Shown: positions 1 through 5,206 of the stretch, piece after piece
How the letters are laid out: each line of letters begins with the position of its first letter
Position numbering within the stretch: position 1 is the stretch's first letter
Assembly: GCA_002378845.1 (NCBI GenBank)
Contig: DFRY01000070.1
Coordinates: 14,055-19,523, forward strand
Direction of reading: 5' to 3'
DNA length: 5,469 nt
Origin: Ruminococcaceae bacterium UBA3451
GTDB taxonomy: Bacteria > Bacillota > Clostridia > Oscillospirales > Acutalibacteraceae
Made by a program: the position numbers and the translations under genes
Notes under the pieces: model-generated
Told to the model about the DNA's origin: nothing
The model's input: only the letters and a program-made list of their open reading frames with translations
Database searches by the model: none

Positions 1-923
1 ATTCCGGCGCGGTCAAAACAGCGGAAGATTATCAGCCGGGCGGTTATTGCCTGATGGCTTCCAATTTTCAGGGGAAAACCACCGCGCAGGTGCAAAGTAT
101 GCTGAAGTCTTATCAGAACGTCAGCAAAACGAAAATGATTTTGTGCTGTGACGAGGAAGGCGGCACGGTCGTGCGTATCAGCAAGTACCCGGCTTTGGCG
201 CCAACACCGTTCCGTTCTCCGCAAAGTGTGTTTAAAAAGTCCGGTATGGACGGTATTTACAACGATACGGTGAAAAAGGCTCAGCTTTTAAAAAAGTTGG
301 GGCTGAATTTGAATCTTGCTCCGGTCAGCGATGTATCCACCAATCCGTCCGATTTTATTTTTGACCGTTCGTTTGGTAAGAACGCGTCGCAGACTGCGGA
401 ATTCGTAAAAACTTCGGTCAATGCCTACAATAGCGAGAACCTGTCCTGTACGCTAAAGCACTTTCCCGGTTACGGCAACAATGTGGATACGCACACCGGT
501 ATTGCTTACGATAAGCGAAGCCTCAGCACGTTCGAAAAATCCGATTTTATACCATTCCAGGCCGGAATTCAGGCCGGTGCGCCGGTTATTCTGGTTTCGC
601 ACAACATTGTGGACAGCATGGACCCGGCTTACCCGGCATCACTTTCCGCTAAAGTGCACGGCATTCTTCGAAACCAGCTCAAATTTACCGGAATCGTTAT
701 GACGGACGACCTGATTATGGACGCGATCCGTGATTTTACGGCTGGAAAAAACCCGTGTGTCACGGCGTTTAACGCAGGCAATGATATTCTTCTGTCTTCC
801 AATATAGCGGAAGATTTCAACGCTCTTTATGCGGGTGTTCAAAACGGAAGCGTAAGCGAGGCCCGTTTAAACGAAAGCGTGCTGCGCATTCTGGCGTGGA
901 AGTATAAAATGGGAATTATTTGA
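1..923 (+). CDS. Glycoside hydrolase family 3 protein, NagZ-like beta-N-acetylhexosaminidase (5' end outside window)
   Basis: The frame is open from base 3 to the TGA at 921-923, giving 306 visible residues. The ATG at 54 is internal: the codons before it read SGAVKTAEDYQPGGYCL, the PGG-type strand that family members carry well inside the protein, so the true start and any signal or lipoprotein peptide lie upstream. Visible GH3 landmarks, counted from base 3, are DEEGG at residues 50-54 (substrate-binding loop), DRSFG soon after residue 115, KHFPGYG at 152-158, the Asp-Thr-His dyad at 162-164, and MTDDL with the probable nucleophile Asp at 235. The Asp/His dyad after KHFPG is the mark of the NagZ subgroup, which removes terminal N-acetylglucosamine from peptidoglycan fragments or chitin-type sugars by a retaining mechanism; some relatives act as phosphorylases. 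GYG replaces the commoner GHG. The next gene follows after 38 bases with no terminator between, so the two may share a transcript. Family is confident; exact substrate is inferred. Confidence 0.93.
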   Translation, partial: SGAVKTAEDYQPGGYCLMASNFQGKTTAQVQSMLKSYQNVSKTKMILCCDEEGGTVVRISKYPALAPTPFRSPQSVFKKSGMDGIYNDTVKKAQLLKKLGLNLNLAPVSDVSTNPSDFIFDRSFGKNASQTAEFVKTSVNAYNSENLSCTLKHFPGYGNNVDTHTGIAYDKRSLSTFEKSDFIPFQAGIQAGAPVILVSHNIVDSMDPAYPASLSAKVHGILRNQLKFTGIVMTDDLIMDAIRDFTAGKNPCVTAFNAGNDILLSSNIAEDFNALYAGVQNGSVSEARLNESVLRILAWKYKMGII

Positions 924-943
924 TAAAATGTATCACGAAACAT

Positions 944-953
944 AAGGAAGGAG
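944..953 (+). promoter_or_regulatory. Ribosome binding site deciding the start at 962
   Basis: The purine run AAGGAAGGAG sits eight bases before the ATG at 962. The frame is open further upstream to a TTG at 920 that overlaps the stop of the hydrolase gene, but that TTG has no comparable site, so the ATG at 962 is the better start. Confidence 0.8.
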
Positions 954-961
954 CGATTACA

Positions 962-1375
962 ATGCATCTGGATTTAACGGAAGAAGAAAAGAAAATGCTC
1001 ATCGAAATTCGGAACGCGAAGCGGTTCCCCATTGTGCGGCTGGAACTGCATAATTCCGAGGATGAGGAAATGGTAAACACCGCGCTTAACTATGTGCGCA
1101 TTACCGACCCGGAGGATTCCATGGAAGTGGTGAAGGCGCGCGGCGCCGTACTGAAAAGCCTGATGGAACAGGGTTTGGTGTTTATTGATTACACCGTGCG
1201 GATATGGGTTTCAGGCGATTACGACGTTTATTATAAGAGTAAAATTTACGAGTTGCTTTGTCATACCGTAATGGAGGGAGCAAAGCTGCCGGGTGCCGTT
1301 TTTAATCTGCCTTACATGCGCAAGGGTTATGCGACCCTTACCCTAAAAGGAGAAAAAACAGCTTCTGTGCTGTAA
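962..1375 (+). CDS. Conserved-looking hypothetical protein, 137 residues
   Basis: I do not recognise this protein. It is 137 residues long, charged and soluble-looking, with no signal peptide and no membrane segment. It starts MHLDLTEEEKKML, a likely amphipathic helix, followed by strand-like segments around residues 20-27 and 37-43. The middle (residues about 53-75, VVKARGAVLKSLMEQGLVFI) followed by a closing YATLTLKGE near residues 122-130 is reminiscent of a winged-helix fold, where a helix pair precedes a beta wing, but no family motif confirms this. It has a strong ribosome binding site and is followed four bases after its stop by a forward terminator, so it is a real gene and the last one of its transcript. 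It probably shares that transcript with the hydrolase gene 38 bases upstream, which suggests but does not prove a related role. Confidence 0.85.
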   Translation: MHLDLTEEEKKMLIEIRNAKRFPIVRLELHNSEDEEMVNTALNYVRITDPEDSMEVVKARGAVLKSLMEQGLVFIDYTVRIWVSGDYDVYYKSKIYELLCHTVMEGAKLPGAVFNLPYMRKGYATLTLKGEKTASVL

Positions 1376-1379
1376 ATGC

Positions 1380-1415
1380 AACAAGCCTGCCGTTACGGCA
1401 GGCTTGTTATTTTTT
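1380..1415 (+). terminator. Rho-independent terminator of the hydrolase/hypothetical transcript
   Basis: The arm ACAAGCCTGCCG (1381-1392) pairs perfectly with CGGCAGGCTTGT (1396-1407) around a TTA loop, and A1380-T1408 adds a thirteenth pair. The U-rich tract TATTTTTT (1408-1415) follows on the forward strand. The reverse strand has no T-tract after this hairpin, so it serves forward transcription only. Confidence 0.93.
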
Positions 1416-1470
1416 GTGGCGGCTATTTTAAAAATTTCAGCGAAGCGTGCCCGTTGCTGCTAAATATAGT

Positions 1471-1502
1471 TAAAAAAAACCGAAACGTAAAACACGTTTC
1501 GG
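1471..1502 (-). terminator. Rho-independent terminator of the XRE regulator gene
   Basis: CCGAAACGT (1480-1488) pairs perfectly with ACGTTTCGG (1494-1502) around a five-base loop. The eight A residues at 1472-1479 read as eight U residues on the reverse strand, directly after the hairpin. It lies 43 bases beyond the stop codon of the regulator gene. With the forward terminator at 1380-1415 it separates two converging transcripts. Confidence 0.9.
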
Positions 1503-1517
1503 CTGAAAATCTCTATG

Positions 1518-1545
1518 TTGCAAATCGGACAAGCTATGATATAAT
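1518..1545 (+). promoter_or_regulatory. Possible forward promoter antisense to the regulator gene
   Basis: TTGCAA (1518-1523) and a consensus TATAAT (1540-1545) are 16 bases apart. A transcript from here would start near 1552 and run antisense into the 3' end of the XRE regulator. No gene on the forward strand follows for some 870 bases, and the stretch is AT-rich, so the match may be by chance. Confidence 0.3.
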
Positions 1546-2250
1546 TTATTTAGTTTGCTTTTTCGCTCCCATTTGCAGTTCCGCGTTTTGAATTAAATTC
1601 AATAGTGAAGAGGCAAACAGGGGGTATTCAGCAGACAGCTTTTCGGGTGACATAACGGGCATTTTGCCCTTTTCCAGGCTTTGCATTTCTTCCACATCCT
1701 CGCCGTCGGCAAGGCATTCCGCGTTTGACAAAGCAATTTCCTGCGCAGCACCGGAACGGCCCGCGCTCAGTTTCAGCGGAACCGAAAACATGCCCTGCGG
1801 GTTTTTGGGGTTTGCCGAATACAAAAGACGAAAAGTTTTGTAAATGGAAATGTTCAGGTAAGATGAAACTTCGGTGGTAAGCGATTTGTTGCCGCATTTT
1901 TGCAGTATACTGTAAATAATGTTCAACGAATTCGCAATCAGCTTTTTATTCAGAACAGGCAGCAAACTGCCTTTTAAAGTGTTTTCCTTCCCCAGTGCGT
2001 CCGGTTCCGGAATATCTTCCACCGAAATAGTTGCGCCGCTGCGGTGCGGAGTTCTTCCCAGAAGATAATCGCAGGAGACATCGTAAAATTCCGCAGCCTT
2101 TACCACAAAATCCAGTCCGCATTCACGGATTCCTTTTTCGTAGTGCGACAAAAGCGCCTGGGAAACATCCAGTTCCTCGGCAGCTTTCTTTTGACTTAAT
2201 CCGCGTTCTTTTCGCAGCAAAGTAATAATTCTTGGAAAATTATTATTCAT
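1546..2250 (-). CDS. XRE-family helix-turn-helix transcriptional regulator
   Basis: This 234-residue protein begins with a Cro/CI-type DNA-binding domain: residues 6-66 contain the first helix (IITLLRKERGLS), the turn helix SQKKAAEEL (19-27), the recognition helix VSQALLSHYE (29-38), and the closing CDYLLGRT (60-67), a very common end to this domain in Bacillota. Residues about 85-234 are not a domain I recognise. They include a helix-rich part (about 90-145) and a polar tail, and no peptidase, kinase or membrane segment is seen. The ATG at 2250 is preceded by AGGGGA (reverse strand, bases 2265-2260) about nine bases away. It has its own promoter and terminator, so it is monocistronic. Two 19-base repeats overlap its promoter, which points to self-repression. 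It is transcribed divergently from the phosphatase gene and could control that as well. Its target and signal are unknown. Confidence 0.93.
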   Translation of the reverse strand: MNNNFPRIITLLRKERGLSQKKAAEELDVSQALLSHYEKGIRECGLDFVVKAAEFYDVSCDYLLGRTPHRSGATISVEDIPEPDALGKENTLKGSLLPVLNKKLIANSLNIIYSILQKCGNKSLTTEVSSYLNISIYKTFRLLYSANPKNPQGMFSVPLKLSAGRSGAAQEIALSNAECLADGEDVEEMQSLEKGKMPVMSPEKLSAEYPLFASSLLNLIQNAELQMGAKKQTK

Positions 2251-2280
2251 TATGCATAGTCCCCTGTCGAATTGTGGATG

Positions 2281-2327
2281 AATTTAACGCCTTGTAAAGT
2301 ATATAACAAATATAACGCTTTGTAAAG
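2281..2327. repeat. Pair of 19-base direct repeats, probable operator of the XRE regulator
   Basis: AATTTAACGCCTTGTAAAG (2281-2299) and AATATAACGCTTTGTAAAG (2309-2327) match at 17 of 19 positions and are offset by 28 bases. The second copy contains the inverted repeat GCTTT-GT-AAAGC (2317-2328), the usual symmetry for a dimeric helix-turn-helix protein; the first copy keeps it only in part. One copy covers the -35 box and the other the -10 box and start site of the regulator's promoter, so a bound protein would block RNA polymerase. That the regulator itself binds here is an inference from position. Confidence 0.72.
2298..2326 (-). promoter_or_regulatory. Sigma-A promoter of the XRE regulator gene
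   Basis: On the reverse strand TTTACA (2326-2321) and TATACT (2303-2298) are separated by exactly 17 bases. Transcription would begin near 2291, giving a leader of about 40 bases before the ATG at 2250. The -35 box lies inside one 19-base repeat and the -10 box touches the other. Confidence 0.75.
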
Positions 2328-2411
2328 CCGCTAGATATCGTGCCCGTTCGCATTTTCTCCACATGTATCTAGGTAATTTCTCTTTTTTCGCCGATTCAGG
2401 CAAGTTTACAC

Positions 2412-2418
2412 AAAGGAG
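2412..2418 (+). promoter_or_regulatory. Ribosome binding site deciding the phosphatase start
   Basis: AAAGGAG ends seven bases before the ATG at 2426. The in-frame ATG at 2363 has no such site and would add 21 residues ahead of the first strand of the phosphatase fold, so 2426 is the start. No convincing forward promoter was found between 2260 and 2412. Confidence 0.85.
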
Positions 2419-2425
2419 CTGTACT

Positions 2426-3127
2426 ATGAAGTCTTATACGATTCATCTAATCCGTCACGGAATTACGCAGGGCAACCTGCTTGGTCAGTATGTGGGCCGC
2501 ACCGACCTGCCGTTAGCCCCAGAGGGCATTGCTCAACTGGAGGATCTAAAACGCCGCAGCCCATACCCTGTGGCACAGGTTTATTACACCAGCCCGCTGA
2601 AGCGCTGTGTTGAAACGCTGAATATACTTTACCCCGGCGCACAGCCGATTGTGGTGAATGATTTTCGCGAATGCGACTTTGGTGACTGGGAAGGCAAAAC
2701 GGCGCAGGAATTGGCCGGCGGGGAGGATTTTGCCGCATGGATGGAAAGCAACCAAGCGGTGACTCCTCCGAACGGCGAAAGCGGCGGAGAATTCATGCAG
2801 CGCGTGTGCGCCGCGTTTGAAAAAGTGGTGGAAGGCATGCTGCGTTCCGGCACCTCAAGTGCGGTCATTGTGGCGCACGGCGGCACCATCATGTCCATTT
2901 TATCTGCTTACGGTCTGCCCCGGGCAAATTTTTACGACTGGATGACGGATAACGGCTGCGGCTATTCGCTGCGCATTACGCCCGGCCTGTGGATGCGTTC
3001 CATGGTTGCGGAGGTTTACGCCATGATTCCGAATGCTCCTGCCGATGAAAACGACGACCATAAAATGGTGATTGACCTGGCAAGGGAAGCCGCTGACCGT
3101 GCTTATGGAAAAAAAGAGGAAAATTAG
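2426..3127 (+). CDS. Histidine phosphatase family protein (phosphoglycerate mutase/CobC-like)
   Basis: The product is 233 residues. The histidine phosphatase (branch 2-strand RHG) signature HLIRHGITQGN begins the protein, with Arg10, the phospho-acceptor His11 and Gly12. Further expected active-site residues are Arg60 (SPLKR), Glu82 in RECDFGDWEG, and the second His151 in VAHGGT. The ECDFGDWEGKT element is typical of the small-molecule phosphatases related to alpha-ribazole phosphatase CobC and to broad-specificity phosphatases, and less so of glycolytic phosphoglycerate mutases, which are longer and carry other insertions. The C-terminal 40 residues (about 193-233) are an extra, acidic and helical tail. 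It is soluble and presumably cytoplasmic. No cobalamin genes are adjacent, so the substrate cannot be assigned. The gene lies divergent from the XRE regulator and ends two bases before the leucine operon promoter, with no terminator of its own. Confidence 0.93.
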   Translation: MKSYTIHLIRHGITQGNLLGQYVGRTDLPLAPEGIAQLEDLKRRSPYPVAQVYYTSPLKRCVETLNILYPGAQPIVVNDFRECDFGDWEGKTAQELAGGEDFAAWMESNQAVTPPNGESGGEFMQRVCAAFEKVVEGMLRSGTSSAVIVAHGGTIMSILSAYGLPRANFYDWMTDNGCGYSLRITPGLWMRSMVAEVYAMIPNAPADENDDHKMVIDLAREAADRAYGKKEEN

Positions 3128-3129
3128 CC

Positions 3130-3158
3130 TTGACAATACCGGCTGCATAAAATATAAT
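3130..3158 (+). promoter_or_regulatory. Consensus sigma-A promoter of the leucine operon
   Basis: TTGACA (3130-3135) and TATAAT (3153-3158) match the sigma-A consensus in all twelve positions with the ideal 17-base spacer. Transcription should start near 3165. It begins two bases after the phosphatase stop codon. Such a strong promoter fits a gene set controlled after initiation by a T-box. Confidence 0.93.
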
Positions 3159-3383
3159 ATTAAATAATTTAATACAACCCAAAGGCAATGAAGGGAATAA
3201 GACATTTGTTGAAACATGACAGAGAATCGGCGGTTGGTGCGAGCCGATGTTTCCGCTTTTGTGCATAGCTCATCCCGGAGCCGCCGTCTTCGATGCGAAA
3301 GCGTTAGAAGCGGACGCAGCGGCAGCGTTACAGGCCGGGGCCTTGTTAGAGGCCGCAGAGGACTCCCGTAAAACGGAGCCGAA

Positions 3384-3420
3384 TTTGGGTGGTACCGCGA
3401 ATGAATCAATTCGTCCCGAA
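3384..3420 (+). promoter_or_regulatory. T-box antiterminator
   Basis: TTTGGG (3384-3389) pairs with CCCGAA (3415-3420) with one G-U pair. The seven-base bulge TGGTACC (3390-3396) follows, and GCGAAT (3397-3402) pairs with ATTCGT (3409-3414) around a six-base loop. This is the standard two-helix antiterminator with a tRNA-binding bulge. The arm CCCGAA is also the 5' end of the terminator, so the two structures exclude each other. Confidence 0.88.
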
Positions 3421-3455
3421 CACAGCTATAGCTGTGTTCGGGATTTTTTATTTTT
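3414..3455 (+). terminator. T-box-controlled terminator upstream of leuA
   Basis: Bases 3415-3442 form a perfect 28-base palindrome, with arms CCCGAACACAGCTA and TAGCTGTGTTCGGG, followed by TTTTTT-A-TTTTT (3444-3455). It should form by default and be replaced by the antiterminator when uncharged tRNA is bound. Confidence 0.95.
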
Positions 3456-3483
3456 AGCTTACTGTGAATGATTTGAATGTTGT

Positions 3484-3490
3484 AAAGGAG
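3484..3490 (+). promoter_or_regulatory. Ribosome binding site of leuA
   Basis: AAAGGAG lies six bases before the ATG at 3497 and nine before the adjacent in-frame ATG at 3500; either may be used. The upstream in-frame GTG at 3464 has no such site and would place this sequence inside the coding region, so it is rejected. Confidence 0.85.
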
Positions 3491-3496
3491 TGTTTG

Positions 3497-5188
3497 ATGA
3501 TGTATGAAGGCTGCAAAAAGTATATCCCGTTTCAGCCAATCAGTCTGCCCGACCGCAAATGGCCGGACAAAGTAATGGAAAAGGCCCCCGTTTGGTGCAG
3601 CGTTGACCTGCGCGACGGTAATCAGGCTCTGATTGACCCGATGAACCTGGAGGAAAAGCTCCTGTTTTTCCAAACGCTGGTCGACATTGGCCTAAAAGAA
3701 ATCGAAGTCGGGTTTCCCTCAGCTTCGGAAACGGAATATGAAATTCTTCGTACCCTCATTGAACGCGACCTGATTCCGGATGACGTTACGATTCAGGTGC
3801 TGGTGCAGGCGCGCGCACACCTGATTGAAAAAACCTTCGAAGCGATTAAAGGTGCGAAAAATGTAATCATCCATTTTTACAATTCCACGTCCACTCTGCA
3901 GCGCAAGGTCGTATTCCATACCGATATGCAGGGCGTAATCGACATTGCCGTGGAGGGCGCGAAGCTGATTAAGGAACTGACTGAGCAGGAGATAAAGCGA
4001 AGCGGCGCAAATATCCGTTACGAATATTCGCCCGAAAGCTTTTCCGGCACCGAAATTGACAATTCCGTGCTCATTTGTGAAAAAGTAATGGAAGTGCTTG
4101 GCGCCACACCGGAACACAAAATCATTTTAAACCTGCCGAATACGGTGGAGGGCAGCACGCCCAACTGCCACGCAGACCAGATTGAATACTTCTGCCGCCA
4201 CCTGAAGAACCGAGAAAGCGCAATCATCAGCCTGCACCCGCACAATGACCGCGGCACCGCCACAGCGGCCACAGAGCTTGGCATTCTGGCCGGGGCAGAG
4301 CGGGTGGAGGGTACGCTGTTCGGCAACGGCGAACGCACCGGCAATGCGGACATTATGGTTGTGGCCATGAATATGTACTCTCAGGGGATTGATCCAAAAT
4401 TGGATTTCTCCCATATCCACGAAATCAGGGAAGTATACGAAAAATGCACGAAGATGAAGGTGCATGAACGCCACCCCTACGCGGGTGACCTGGTGTTCAC
4501 CGCGTTTTCCGGTTCACATCAGGATGCCATTAAAAAGGGCGTGGATTATATGGCGAACAGCGGCACCCCGTATTGGGAAGTGCCGTACCTGCCCATTGAC
4601 CCAGCCGATGTCGGCCGCGAATACGAACCGATTATCCGCATCAACAGCCAGTCCGGCAAGGGCGGAGCCGCGTTTGTCATGCAGCAGACGTTCGGTTATG
4701 AACTTCCCAAGGCTATGCACCCCGAGTTCGGCGCGATGGTCAAGGCAGCCTGTGATCAGGCGGGTCGGGAACTGCAGCCGCAGGAAATTTTCGATATTTT
4801 CCGCTGCGAATATTTGGAGGTCAGCTATCCGTACAATCTTAAGCAGTATAAGCTTTATGAGGAAAATGACATCAGCGGCGAAACACAGGTGCATTTTGAG
4901 GGGATACTCCGCTTTAAGCACGAAGATCATCCCATCAGCGCAAGCGGAAACGGCCCCATCAGCGCGTTCTTCCGTGCGATTTCCGGGGTCGGCATTACCG
5001 ATTACCAGTTTGTGGCCTACAGCGAGCACGCCATTTCCGCCGGTGCGGATTCTAAGGCGGTTTCCTATATTCACCTGACCGCACCGGACGGCAGCGCGGT
5101 TTTCGGGGTAGGTACGGATAACAACATCAGTCTTGCGTCAATAAAAGGCATTATCTGTGCGATTAACCGCGCACAGGCAAACCAATAA
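3497..5188 (+). CDS. leuA: 2-isopropylmalate synthase, yeast/actinobacterial type
   Basis: LeuA condenses acetyl-CoA with 2-oxoisovalerate to 2-isopropylmalate, the first committed step of leucine synthesis, in the cytoplasm. The protein is 563 residues (562 from the second ATG). A HMGL-like TIM barrel spans roughly residues 30-310: VDLRDGNQAL (36-45) holds the catalytic Arg39 and metal-ligand Asp40, HPHND (247-251) gives the two metal-binding His, and GNGERTGNAD (277-286) closes the site. Linker subdomains follow, with SQSGKGG (384-390), and a C-terminal regulatory domain (about 435-560) with GNGPISAFFRAI (484-495), the part that binds leucine for feedback inhibition in relatives. The opening PDRKWPDKVMEKAPVWCSVD and the length above 550 mark the yeast/actinobacterial-type family rather than the roughly 520-residue Escherichia coli type. 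All expected catalytic motifs are intact. It follows the T-box terminator by about 40 bases and is followed by leuB after 18 bases, so expression depends on the T-box. Confidence 0.97.
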   Translation: MMYEGCKKYIPFQPISLPDRKWPDKVMEKAPVWCSVDLRDGNQALIDPMNLEEKLLFFQTLVDIGLKEIEVGFPSASETEYEILRTLIERDLIPDDVTIQVLVQARAHLIEKTFEAIKGAKNVIIHFYNSTSTLQRKVVFHTDMQGVIDIAVEGAKLIKELTEQEIKRSGANIRYEYSPESFSGTEIDNSVLICEKVMEVLGATPEHKIILNLPNTVEGSTPNCHADQIEYFCRHLKNRESAIISLHPHNDRGTATAATELGILAGAERVEGTLFGNGERTGNADIMVVAMNMYSQGIDPKLDFSHIHEIREVYEKCTKMKVHERHPYAGDLVFTAFSGSHQDAIKKGVDYMANSGTPYWEVPYLPIDPADVGREYEPIIRINSQSGKGGAAFVMQQTFGYELPKAMHPEFGAMVKAACDQAGRELQPQEIFDIFRCEYLEVSYPYNLKQYKLYEENDISGETQVHFEGILRFKHEDHPISASGNGPISAFFRAISGVGITDYQFVAYSEHAISAGADSKAVSYIHLTAPDGSAVFGVGTDNNISLASIKGIICAINRAQANQ

Positions 5189-5206
5189 GAAAAGGGGTTG
5201 AAAATA

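Larger units (their letters stand above)
3165..3455 (+). promoter_or_regulatory. T-box leader, probably tRNA-Leu responsive
   Basis: The leader of about 290 bases carries the T-box motif AATTTGGGTGGTACCGCG at 3382-3399. Stem I is recognisable: the basal pair GGGA (3193-3196)/TCCC (3273-3276), a middle stem GAAAC (3211-3215)/GTTTC (3249-3253), and an apical stem ATCGGC (3226-3231)/GCCGAT (3243-3248). The conserved AGAGA (3221-3225) and GGTGCGAG (3236-3243) elements that contact the tRNA elbow are present. The likely specifier is CTC (3269-3271), a leucine codon, followed by A and placed just before the basal 3' arm, as in known T-boxes. The bulge TGGT (3390-3393) complements the ACCA end of a tRNA with discriminator A, as in tRNA-Leu. 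A stem III candidate (CTCCCG/CGGAG, 3363-3378) precedes the motif. Class is certain; the specifier is an inference supported by leuA downstream. Confidence 0.95.

Noticed and set aside
54..56. ATG at 54 as the start of the hydrolase gene
   Set aside because: The frame is open to the window edge and the codons before it encode the conserved PGGY strand of the family, so this Met is internal.
1376..1591. Forward 71-codon reading frame after the hypothetical gene
   Set aside because: It reads through the forward terminator and the reverse-strand terminator, and has no ribosome binding site.
2331..2372. Inverted repeat CTAGATA (2331-2337) / TATCTAG (2366-2372) upstream of the phosphatase gene
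   Set aside because: Seven-base arms 28 bases apart are within what chance gives in a gap of this size. There is no adjacent U-tract, and it does not overlap a recognisable promoter.
2363..2425. N-terminal extension of the phosphatase from the ATG at 2363
   Set aside because: There is no ribosome binding site at 2363, whereas a good AAAGGAG precedes 2426, and the family's first strand begins right after 2426.
3247..3471. A 74-codon forward reading frame running through the T-box leader
   Set aside because: It has no ribosome binding site, lies wholly in structured leader RNA, and its codons read through the T-box motif and terminator. The base pattern is explained by RNA structure. It is too poor in leucine codon runs to act as a leader peptide.
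2900..3673. Reverse 257-codon frame across the phosphatase end, T-box and leuA start
   Set aside because: It crosses two well-supported forward genes and a structured leader, has no recognisable domain, and lacks a ribosome binding site.
4464..5078. Long alternative reading frames on both strands within leuA (for example 4464-5078 forward and 4514-5074 reverse)
   Set aside because: They are shadows of the GC-rich third positions in leuA, have biased composition and no initiation signals, and leuA itself is intact with all motifs.
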